NCBI RefSeq assembly: GCF_000485595.1
Contig: NW_014579323.1
Location: 1,727 to 26,741 of the forward strand
DNA length: 25,015 nt
Reading direction: 5' to 3'
DNA from: Priapulus caudatus
Lineage: Eukaryota; Priapulida; Priapulimorpha; Priapulimorphida; Priapulidae
A program made the position numbers and the translations under genes. Positions 10,774 to 19,349 of the stretch are shown piece after piece; the first letter of the stretch is position 1, and each line of letters opens with the position of its first letter. A model generated the notes under the pieces. It worked only from the letters and a program-made list of their open reading frames with translations, ran no database searches and was not told the DNA's origin.

Positions 10774-11217
10774 CATGCATTTAAACGGAAGTGGTTGAAC
10801 TGGTTGCTCGGTTCTAAACAAATTACGAGTTTACACGACATATATACAGTACAGTCGCGGTGATATGGCCTTATTAATCTCGGCCGTACTGCTGTGCAGA
10901 CTATGTCTGCACAGATTTATTGTTAGTGGGAGGTGAGGAGGATATATACATCATCTGTTATTCAATATACTGTGCGGACAAGTGTATAAATTTCTTTCTG
11001 ACAAATTTATAAACAGTATATGACTTGATACATGTTCAAAAGTTCTAACTAATGGAGCCTGTAATGATAATAAAACAACTAATGTATTGTAAGTACATGT
11101 ACATGTATGAATTTCAACATTTTAGTCCAGTAATAAGAAAAATTAAATTTTAAAGCTATATGTAAATGCAAACAATACATTAGCATGTACATACATTGTA
11201 AACATTATGTGTTATAG
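10774..11217 (+). other. Intron remainder between BEL copy A and the fourth exon
   Basis: This is AT-rich DNA without a coding signal. A perfect 10-bp inverted repeat with a 3-base loop (CTGTGCAGAC, TAT, GTCTGCACAG) sits at 10892-10914. The stretch ends with an acceptor (TTATAG at 11217). It recurs in reverse, with many small differences, at 23715-24164. Confidence 0.7.
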
Positions 11218-11472
11218 GTCCCTTTGGGTATCTTGGATAAAGATGAGAACGTGACAGAGCAGATGATTGATATAATGGCACATCTGCAGCAGTATGCACT
11301 CAAAACAGCGGATGGTGGAATGGTGTCCCTGCTGCTTGGTGGAGATGGCCTTAGCGTGGAGCGGGCTGTAGGGGCCCAGCGTGCCAGATTGGATGCGATC
11401 ACTCCACAAGACCGTCTTGATGGATTCGTTGCCACAAGTGAAGATTGGCATGGGCATATTATTGCCTTGCAG
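11218..11472 (+). CDS. DUF6589-type protein, fourth exon: GDGLS and DWH motifs
   Basis: The exon runs from TTATAG|GTCCCT to TTGCAG|GTATGA and encodes 85 residues, in phase with GAGGTG at the end of the third exon. The reading is VPLGILDKDENVTEQMIDIM, then GGMVSLLLGGDGLSVERAVG, then AQRARLDAITPQDRLDGFVA, then SEDWHGHIIALQ. These are the most characteristic DUF6589 signatures I know: the 'plg.l.knEn' start, the 'GDgLs.ERa.gAq' box and the 'l.P..eDWHa' box. The Asp of GGDGLS (codon 11344-11346), with the Asp of VFDNLN in the preceding exon, would suit a DDE/RNase H-like nuclease, which is an inference. The following exons are not found in the window: after 11685 the sequence jumps back to a copy of the third exon. 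Confidence 0.85.
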
Positions 11473-11685
11473 GTATGAAAATGTACATGTAAACTTGTGT
11501 GATTTGTCAATGTCATAACATAGCATATTGTGATACTTTACTTATGTATTGGGATTTGGGATACATAACTCAATATATTGCACTCAGAATGTCCTGTTTT
11601 CTCAGAATGGTGAAATAAAGGTCGCAGTGACCTGGTGGGCAGTTTTTACCCGATCTCGGATCATCTTCAAATTTGGCATGAAGGT
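11473..11685 (+). other. Intron start after the fourth exon, cut by a duplication junction
   Basis: It opens with GTATGA. At about 11686 the sequence switches, within the shared bases GCAGTGTTCAAGG, to a copy of 6292 onward. The part 11640-11688 is found again, reversed, at about 23238-23290. Confidence 0.7.
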
Positions 11686-11770
11686 GCAGTGTTCAAGGAC
11701 TTCAAACATCTGGTGTTGGACCACATATCCCCAATGAGTATTCAGAGCAGTCAAAGTGAAAAGCGAGGTG
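11686..11770 (+). pseudogene. Third-exon 3' end, copy B (fragment)
   Basis: About 85 bases match 6292-6375, from GCAGTGTTCAAGG to GAGGTG, followed by the same donor GTAGGT. Indels (ACATATCCCC, GTCAAAGTG) break the frame. It carries no upstream exon sequence, so it is only the edge of a duplicated block. Confidence 0.8.
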
Positions 11771-11971
11771 GTAGGTATCTGACTGCAGTGCATGTATGTG
11801 TACCTTATATAATTTGCAAGGTCTAAATTAAACTTTTATTTCCATTTACCTCCATGTCGTCATACATGTAACTTGATATTCAAATTCACGGCCATATGTT
11901 TATGAATTTTTTATACATTGTTCATGTATGGCGTGTGAGAGCGCATCGACACTAACACCAGTCTGTCTGTT

Positions 11972-12238
11972 TGTAACTAGTACTTCTTGACTAGTGGATT
12001 ATTTTCAAAACTCGACACTTAAACTAACGTTAATATTACCGCTCCTGATCGTAACGGCTGCTAGAGGCCCAGTGAAGCGTAACATGATGACTGCTATAAT
12101 GCTATTATTTACAGGTTATACTTAAAACATGCTGTGTGTAGAAATAAAGCGTGGTGCGGCAGTGGTAGACCTGCCTCGAACCTAAATAGAAATTGAGCCT
12201 CCGTTGCCTAACATGATGGATTCTTACAAAACCTAACA
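11972..12238 (+). repeat. 5' LTR of BEL copy B
   Basis: It spans TGTAAC to CCTAACA and is nearly identical to 6581-6846, differing mainly by single-base indels. The BEL primer-site motif TGGTCCTTCGAGCCGG follows directly at 12239. Confidence 0.78.
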
Positions 12239-12257
12239 TGGTCCTTCGAGCCGGATC
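12239..12257 (+). promoter_or_regulatory. BEL/Pao primer-binding-site motif, copy B
   Basis: TGGTCCTTCGAGCCGGAT directly abuts the LTR end (CTAACA), without the two extra bases seen in copy A. This spacing is probably the original one. Confidence 0.65.
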
Positions 12258-12446
12258 ATTGAGGAACACATAGAGTGGTAAGAATCCTTTTCTTACGAAG
12301 TAATTCGCCCGGAATCGGAAATAGGACCGACTGAACTGAATCCTTTCTCCTATTCGTCGAAGAATCGGTCACGTAGGCCATTGTAACGTACTGTACGTGG
12401 CCTCCCTGTTGATATTGAGAGCCTGTTGAGCCTTACCGATCGAAAA

Positions 12447-13524
12447 ATGACGGAAAACCTAGAGAAGAATCGACGTGTGAGAGGCGGGCATAGAGCCTCG
12501 ACCACGAAGTTGCTTTCAGCAACTAAGGAAGACTTAGAAAATTATGACAGCCAAAACCTCGACCACAATGTAAAATTGACAACAGCTGTGGAAAATCTTG
12601 CGGAGAAACGGGCATTGTTTAAAATCTTAGATGATACCATACTGAATGATATGTGCAAAAGGAAACTGATGAAACCAAAATAGAGGAGGAAGTGATAAAG
12701 GCTGACAAATTTAATACAGAAATATCCGAGATGATGGTGAGAGTGAATGCTATGATTGGCTCAGCAAGTGTGAGCCCCCATCCTATCACGAGTTCAGGTG
12801 GAGAGGGAACTCTGAAGACGATATCGGTGAGGTTACCGAAGTTGGACATAAAGAAATTTGATGGTGACATAGAGTGAACTGGCCGCCATTCTGGATCATA
12901 TGAAAATGCAATCCACAACCGAGAAGACCATCAGTGACGTAGACAAGTTCAGCTACTTGAAGTCTTTCCTAGAGAGAGGAGCTGCTGATTGTATAGCAGG
13001 ATTATCAGTGTCGTCCGCCAACTATCTACAAGCCGTTGACATCCTGAAGGAGAGATTCGGTAGCGAACAAGTTATCATAAACAGACACATGGAGATCTTG
13101 TTAAATCTAGAACCTGTAACTAATAATCGAAATCTGAAGGAGCTGAGACATCTTTATGACAAGCTTGAGACCAACTTACGAAGGACTGAAAGGCTTGGTG
13201 TTGGACCTGAATCATATAGTAGCTTGCTTATACCCATTGTCATGAATAAATACCACCTGACTGAGAAACTCCTGATAAGTCGACAGGTTAATGACAAAGC
13301 TGGAATTTAGATCCACTAATGGAACTACTAGACAAAGAAATCAGAGCAAGACAGGAGGTCAGAGGTTGACATCCCTGATGGGGCTACTGGAACGATGGCT
13401 CGTCCCGGAAACTGCCAGTGGTCAGAAAGGTAAAGCACTGTTGCTGCTTATTTACACGCCGATGATAATGGTCCGACTTGCCACGTTCTGCAGACAGTCT
13501 CACCCAACACACACCTGTCGATAG
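12447..13524 (+). pseudogene. BEL/Pao gag, copy B, frameshifted
   Basis: It begins at the same ATG as copy A (MTENLEKNRRVRGGH). It carries the shared break near 12650 and has additional private breaks: AGAGTGAACTGG near 12872, GGATCATATG near 12895, one near 13250 (ATGAATAAATACCACC), one near 13305, and others through the linker to 13450. The DUF1759 core is therefore split into pieces at 12653-12877 and 12900-13310. The zinc knuckle (TFCRQSHPTHTC) closes it. Copy A reads through all of these places, so the private breaks are late mutations or sequence errors. Confidence 0.85.
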
Positions 13525-15815
13525 AATGTGATTGATGTAGGGGAGAGATTTTCCATACTGAAGAGGGCTGGACGATGCTTTGTCTGCCTACGAAGGAATC
13601 TCATATCAGTAGTAGGTGTTCCATTCGAATATTGAAGTGCAACAAATGCGCGGGGAACGACATCATGGTGAGCCTGTGTAGAGAAAAGAAATTCTCTGAC
13701 AGACAAGTTGAGCCATCCCGAGTCGATGCTAACAGACTATCGAGAACAGCCGTACCATCCACTACGGCTAGCCTACACACTTCTGAAAATGAGAGGGCGC
13801 CTAGAGCCGCCCTGCAGATGACAGCTACCATGATAAGAGGAACTGTTGGAAGACGCAGAGTGAGAGTGCTTTTGATACTGGTAGCCATCAAGTCGTTCGT
13901 AACGACCAAAGTCCATGATGAAGTAAAACTACCCGTTATAGGGGCCAGACTCTAAATATAAAGTCGTTTGGAAGTCTACAGTCATCCACGAGTTTTCACC
14001 TAGAGTGAAGATCTATGCTACTAATGAAACTGTGAGGCGAGATCGAATTAACAGCAATTTGTTGTTCCAACAATCTGTGACACCTGAGAGTAGTTGATCA
14101 GAGAAAGTGCCTTAGTATGTTCGCCACACCTTAGAGACATTAACCTTAGTGACACAATCAGTGAGAAAGATGAGACTGTTGAAGTTGATATTCTGATTGG
14201 AGCGGATCAGTACTGGAGTGTTGTGACCGGAAGGGTTGTCAGAGGTGAAGATGGCCCAACAGCTGTACACACCAAGTTTGGGTGGGTGTTGTCAGGCCCT
14301 GTACATGAATACGCCGTCCATACCCCTGTAAACCTTATGACTCATGTTTAATCTGTGCGCTGAAGTCTCAAATGAAGGTCCCCTCAATGAGACGCTGAAA
14401 CAGTTCTGGAATCTCTGAAAGCCTGCGGTATAAAGCCGAACGAAGACCGTTCGTCACGAACACTTTGAAGAAACCGTCGAGAGTTTGATGGAACAAGATA
14501 TCAAGTAGAGCTACCGTGGAAGGATCACATCCACCATTACCAGACAACAGGGATGTTGCTCACTCTAGATTATTGAACCTCTTAAGGAGACAATGTCCCT
14601 GAGATTCCTGAGAGAGTATGATCGAGTGATGAGGGATCAGATGAAACAAGGAATCGTGGAACCTGTAACTCCCATAGAGAATGAGACTGAGGAGTCTACC
14701 ATCTACTACCTGCGCACATCATGGAGTCATACGTTGTTGACAAGGACACAACCAAACTAAGGATTGTCTATGATGCGTCGTGTCCGATCTCATGGAATCT
14801 CCTTAAATGACTGCTTGTACGCTTGGTCCTGCTCTTCTAGAAAAACATCCTGGACATACTGCTGAGATTCCGGTGCAAGCCTGTAGCCCTTACTGGAGAC
14901 ATTGAAAAAGGCTTTCCTGATGGTTGCATAAAGAAGCCCGACCAAGATGCCTTACGTTTCTTGTGTGTTCGCTGATATTGATAGATACGCGAACTGGATG
15001 TTGTTGTAGAGCTACGATTCACCCAGAGTAGTGTTTGGCGTGTCGTCAAGTCCCTTCCTACTGAACGCCCACAATACACTCACCACATGTCGAGAGGATG
15101 GGACTTGTCCTTCACAGAGAGATTCATGAGATCTATATATGTTGATGACATGACGGTCTGTTTCGACACTACGGATGATGCCTATGACTTCTAATGAGAA
15201 GCGAAAGCCAGTCTGCTATCTGAGGATTAAACCTACGGAAGTTCGCGCAGCCATTTCGGTGGAACTGATGGATCGGATAAAGTCGACTGAGAACCTTAGA
15301 AGCTGTGAAGCCGAAGACATTACTGAGAGAGAGAGACTGAGTCACATGCAGCGGTGTCGTATCGGAAGACGAAATCCTACACCCAACACACTTTGGGTGC
15401 GACATCTAGTGCTAGCTCAGTGGACTCCACCTCCCGGAAAATACTGGGAATCGTCTGGAACCATATTGAGGACACGTTGGTGTTCAATCTCGTGCTTGTT
15501 GCAAACAAGCAATGGACGTCCATCCCAACCAAACGAAATGTCTTGTGAAACTAGCCTCAACCTTCTATGATCCACTTGGTATAGTGGCACCAGCTATCCT
15601 GAGGTTCAAGATGCTGTTCCAAAAGCTGTGTCAAATGAAATCGGGATGGGATGACCTGCTGGAAAATTCCCTTACTTGTGAAGTGGAATAACCTAGTGCA
15701 AGACCTCCAACGAGCAGCCTAGTATATACCATACCACGTTGCTATCTAATCCTATGAGTCTACATCAGAACTGTGAGTTAGTGTACAAAATTCATGATTT
15801 TTGTGATGCCCTCAA
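13525..15815 (+). pseudogene. BEL/Pao pol remains, copy B: protease and RT
   Basis: The order of motifs is as in copy A: HISSRCS...KCNKCAG near 13600-13660, DTGS with GAT at 13874, DILIGADQYWSVVTGRVVRG near 14190-14250 followed by KFGWVLSGPVHEYAV (better preserved than in copy A), REYDRVMRDQMKQGI near 14610, SSPFLLNA near 15048 and YVDD at 15138-15149. KILGIVWNHIEDTLVFNL near 15438-15495 and STFYDPLGIVAPAILRF-like sequence near 15555-15610 follow. The block ends in KIHDFCDAL at 15815. The protease C-terminal frame at 14094-14351 is open here but broken in copy A, which again points to private indels. Confidence 0.83.
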
Positions 15816-16628
15816 GTCAGAGAATGGGCAGCACTCACAGCTGGACAGGCCGACTACCAACGACCAGCTGATCAAGACGACTTCTCACCGATCTCCGACC
15901 ATGGTTACGCCATTGTACCTATGTCGCCAGTAAAGTCTGCTGTACCAGAGATCACAAATCTATCATGCTATGATCCCCTGTCTGAGCATCATTATGCTGC
16001 AATGCAAACGTCGACACCAATCCATCGTGGCTGTTCTCAGCGATTGGAGACTTGTGAAATGGATGGGTTCTACCCACTGGATTTGCAGGCAGAGAATCAC
16101 TCAGTACATGTAGATGTGTTTCCATCTGTAACAGGTATGGAGCTCACAGATTCAGAAATTGGAGCATATACCGAGATCAATACAGAGATAGAACACAGCA
16201 CAGCGAGTGACAGTGAAAGTGATGAGAACCTTTCGGTATCTCGTACAGACATGTATATCACCCCACAAACGCCATTGTACCCTGGTTTTCGAATTGTGTT
16301 TGACAACCTAAACTTGATGCAGCATGCTCGTCACAAAACGTTGGACACTGGAAATAAAGTGCACAATTTGGTGCATTCTGTGGCGATTCAAGACCGCGTC
16401 CTGTGTGAGCACCTAGACGATAAAATTCCACTGGCTGATATCCTCACGATTCCCAACTCTGCTTTTTTGCCTTCGGCTGAAGACAATCGACTACTCAGGG
16501 AAGATATGAAAGTTTTAATTCAGCGCGTCCTGGTTGAACATATTGCAGCGTTCAAGGACTTCAAACATCTGGTGTTGGACCACATTCCCCATGAGTATTC
16601 AGAGCAGTCAAAAGTGAAAAGCGAGGTG
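15816..16628 (+). CDS. DUF6589-type protein, third exon, copy C (intact frame)
   Basis: The copy starts inside the exon (equivalent to about 5568) right at the junction with BEL copy B and runs to the same donor, GAGGTG|GTAGGT at 16629. From about 15921 it is a single open frame of about 236 codons to the donor. Visible in order are an acidic, Ser-rich linker (EINTEIEHSTASDSESDENL), then TPLYPGFRIVFDNLNLMQHA with the conserved Asp at 16302-16304, then RHKTLDTGNKVHNLVHSVAI and QDRVLCEHLDDKIPLADIL, then LPSAEDNRLLREDMKVLIQR and FKDFKHLVLDHIPHEYS. The DNLN...RH...H.....a.QDR order is typical of the middle of DUF6589 proteins. Only this copy keeps the frame; copy A has about six indels and a stop. 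It is joined to no visible downstream exon. Confidence 0.8.
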
Positions 16629-16976
16629 GTAGGTATCTGACTGCAGTGCATGTATGTGTACCTATATATAATTTGCAAGGTCTAAATTAAACTTTTATTT
16701 CCATTTACCTCACATGTCGTCATACATGTAACTTGATATTCAAATTCACAGGCCATATGTTTATGAATTTTTATACATTGTTCATGTATGGCGGTGTTGA
16801 GCAGCGATCGACACTAACACCAGTCTGTCTGTTTGTAACTAGTACTTCTGTGACTAGTGGATTATTTTCAAAACTCGACACTTAAACTAACGTTAATGAT
16901 TACCGCTCCTGATCGTAACGGCTGCTAGAGGGCCCAGTGAAGCGTAACATGATGACTGCTATTATACAGGTTAAGT
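16629..16976 (+). repeat. Intron start and truncated BEL 5' LTR, copy C
   Basis: Bases 16629-16833 repeat the intron start seen at 6376 and 11771. From 16834 the BEL 5' LTR begins (TGTAAC...), but only about 140 bases follow, ending at ACAGGTTA near 16976. The sequence then changes to the edge of a hairpin element. This shows that the LTR insertion was part of this block too before it was cut. Confidence 0.8.
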
Positions 16977-16991
16977 AAGTAAATAATACAG

Positions 16992-17220
16992 CCAGTAAAT
17001 AATCGCCGGCGTAAATAATCGCCCGAAAATATCTAACATTTTGGATACGGGCAATTAAAATCAGCGTCGACGTGAACGGGCACACGGGCGAATTTTTCGA
17101 GTGATTTTAAAATTCGCGGCGATCGGGCGATAAAAATCGCTCGTGTGCCCGTTCACGTCGACGCCGATTTTAATCGCCCGTATCCAAAATGTTAGATATT
17201 TTCGGGCGATTATTTACTGG
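16992..17220. mobile_element. Hairpin MITE-like element, left copy
   Basis: About 229 bases form a nearly perfect inverted repeat. The ends are CCAGTAAATAATCGCC and its complement GGGCGATTATTTACTGG. The arms (about 17022-17100 and 17128-17210) carry AACATTTTGGATACGGGC, GTCGACGTGAACGGGCACAC and their complements with only a few mismatches. The end motif is doubled on the left side (CGCCGGCGTAAATAATCGCC). No coding sequence is present. A second member lies at 20009-20243. I could not identify a target-site duplication or the superfamily. Confidence 0.8.
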
Positions 17221-17340
17221 CAAATTCGCTCGTGTTCTCGTGTCCGGCGTATTTTGTTGCCCGATCGATTTTTCTAAACCAATCGGACGTGTTGTTTAGA
17301 CGTTCGTTACCTTTATGCATTAAATATTTGCCACTGTTCT
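17221..17340. repeat. Flank shared with the right-hand hairpin copy
   Basis: The words CAAATTCGCTCGTGTTC, GCCCGATCGATTTT and ACCAATCG recur forward at 20244-20310 and in reverse at about 19920-20008. The right-hand copy therefore has this flank on both sides, so the hairpin element is longer there than its core. Confidence 0.7.
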
Positions 17341-17476
17341 GGCAGAGAGAGAGAGAGAGATTGACAGTTGCATTGTGTAGAATCGGGAAGATCGATCAGT
17401 CTGTGTTGTACATAACTTTATATTTGTCACTGATATTCATATCTTGTTATGCAATTAAATATTTGCCACTGTTCTG

Positions 17477-17530
<54 letters not shown>

Positions 17531-17750
17531 ACGAACAAGTCTGTGTTGTACATAACGGGTGTTAAACTTTTTTATTTGTCACTGATATTCATATCTTGTT
17601 ATGCAATTAAATATTTGCCACTGTTCTGGCTGAGAGAGAGAGAGAGAGAATGCGAGGGGAAGAACGAACAAGTCTGTTGTGTACATAACAAGTGTAAAAA
17701 TTTATTATTTGTCACTGATATTCATATGCACTTAAATATTGCTTATCAGC
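17320..17750. repeat. GA-rich minisatellite array (forward orientation)
   Basis: About three and a half units share TTGTCACTGATATTCATATC, TTAAATATTTGCCACTGTTC and TGGCTGAGAG, then a (GA)n run and GTCTGTGTTGTACATAAC. The unit is roughly 110-150 bases. The longest GA run is about 17480-17526. Copies in the opposite orientation lie at 20475-21460. Confidence 0.8.
17480..17526. repeat. (GA)n microsatellite
   Basis: An uninterrupted AG dinucleotide run of about 46 bases inside the minisatellite unit. Shorter GA runs are at about 17346-17360 and 17633-17649. Confidence 0.9.
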
Positions 17751-18199
17751 CCATATAATCACGTTACCATGTTAAAATAAAAATTCACTACTCTTTAGAC
17801 ATCTAGTTGTGTTTATGTACAGATGGAATTGAGGATTTTACTCTGCTTGTTAACACATTGTGGGCTTAACAAACAGTGGCTAAGTACGAGTGACAAATGC
17901 AGTACACTATTGCTAAAGTGTCACTCTGGCCGTCGTGGGTGATAACTTTTACTCGTGTTCCAGTGACTCAGTTTCTCGGGATGGCTGGGTGGCGTCCTTC
18001 GCTTGTTACCTTGGCTGTTACTAAAATAACCTATGACGTGATCTGCTTACGTTTAATGACCCGTGTCGCTGGGTTTTTATACTAGGTTAATTAATTCGAT
18101 ATCTACATGATAAATCACTGAAATTTTTACTTCTGGAGAACTGGGGTCATTTTTGTAAAGAAATATCTTTACACATGGAAGTAATGACACATACTTATT
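17751..18199. other. Stretch 3' of the helicase exon, no gene recognised
   Basis: It lies between the GA array and the helicase stop codon and may hold the helicase 3' UTR. A short 7-bp inverted repeat (GTAAAGA, AATA, TCTTTAC) is at 18155-18172. A 62-residue frame at 17897-18085 resembles no protein I know. Confidence 0.5.
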
Positions 18200-19349
18200 C
18201 TACAGACTTTCAATCTCTTCTATCAGCTCCAGTACATCCACTGCCAGTTCATGTCTCCATAAACCTAAGCCGACAACATCTTCTGGGCACATAAGGAAAC
18301 ATGCAGAATTCACAATTGAGTCAATATTTTCATGAGAAAACCCAATCAACAAGTCTCGTTGTCCAAACACCGGGGTAACAATCTCTTCCAACAAACACAC
18401 ACGAAAATCACACAGATTATCTCGCAGCAATTGCAGTTGATCTGGTGATAAATCCCTCGTCTCTGTCAGATCAGGAACAGAGTTATCTTCTACCTGGCGT
18501 TCACTTTCAACTGACCATGGCAACACAACACAATCACGACAGTTACACTCCAATCTACACACTGAGCAGCACTTACACGAGCCAAAACTGGAGTTGGCAT
18601 TCAGCGATTCTGGCACCCCTTCAAGGCGGAAGTGTCGATTTAGAAATGCACGGGAACAAGAAGTTGCCGAACAAAGTGATTTCACTTCTTTCTCTGACCG
18701 ACCCGGCACCAAGTCATGTCCACTGTAGTACACAACTGAATATGATGGCCTACCATCTCGGCCAGCCCTACCCGATTCCTGGGCAAACTGCTCAATTCCT
18801 CTTGGTGAACCCCAGTGAACCACGATATCAACATCAGGTATGTTCACACCCATACCAAAAGCAATGGTTGCAAATACCACACAGAGATTGAAATCCGCTT
18901 TTGGAAATGTATCCAATACGTGCTGCTTATTGGAGTCGGATGTCGATCTGTGGTACATGCCAACCACTCTTGTGTTGAGACTTCTCTCCTTGGACACGTA
19001 AGCATCATCGGCAAGTTCGAGCATAAAATGCTCGAACAATGTTGCACAGTTTGCAATGTTTCGACAGTACACAATCACTTTCTTTGGTGTCGTTGATCTA
19101 GTTTGCTCCACCAACCACTGCAAATCCTCACCGATATTCTTCTTAGTTTTCTTGAAAGAATATGTTATGTTGGATCTATCTGGTGTTACGGCCACTGTTG
19201 TGGTATCCGGAGACATGCCCAGGGCTTCTACAATCTCTTTTCTCATCTGCTCTGTAGCCGTGGCCGTCAAGGCGAGAAAAGGGGTACCCGTTGAAACAAC
19301 CGAGTGGATTTCGTTGATCCGCCGGTACTCCTTCCGGAAATCAGCCCCC
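18200..19349 (-). CDS. RecQ-like SF2 DNA helicase, 3' terminal exon
   Basis: On the minus strand the exon begins after the acceptor TTATTTTTCAG (splice AG at 19351-19350) and ends at the TAG at 18202-18200, giving about 382 residues. It contains the second half of a RecQ helicase core: FLALTATATEQMRKEIVEAL (motif III region), KKVIVYCRNIANCATLFEHF (motif IV), VVFATIAFGMGVNIPDVDIV (motif V) and EQFAQESGRAGRDGRPSYSV (motif VI with its arginine fingers). A cysteine cluster, SCKCCSVCRLECNCRDC, follows at the place of the RecQ zinc-binding subdomain, then a ~95-residue helical tail. The Walker A and DEAH exons should lie upstream on this strand, above 19350, but I found none, so the gene is 5'-incomplete here. 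An ATG at 19399 is in the intron and is not a start. The exon is free of frameshifts, in contrast to its surroundings. Confidence 0.88.

Larger units (their letters stand above)
11972..15815 (+). mobile_element. BEL/Pao LTR retrotransposon, copy B, 3'-truncated
   Basis: This copy is collinear with 6581 to about 10430. It carries the same 5' LTR, primer-site motif, gag, protease, RT and A17 segments. It ends abruptly at 15815, inside the KIHDFCDA segment, where the sequence changes to the middle of the host third exon. It has no 3' LTR. Many stops and frameshifts in pol are at the same places as in copy A, while other indels are private to one copy. The flanking intron (11771-11971) is also shared, so this is a duplicated block rather than an independent insertion. 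Confidence 0.85.

Noticed and set aside
11549-11826. Short + frames that could be a fifth DUF6589 exon
   Set aside because: They lack the expected downstream motifs and straddle the junction at 11686 into a copy of the third exon.
17232-17758. Frames rich in Arg-Glu repeats on the + strand
   Set aside because: The RERERE runs are translation of the GA microsatellite, not a real charged-repeat protein.
18445-18891. A 148-residue + strand frame
   Set aside because: It is the shadow of the RecQ-like helicase exon on the minus strand.
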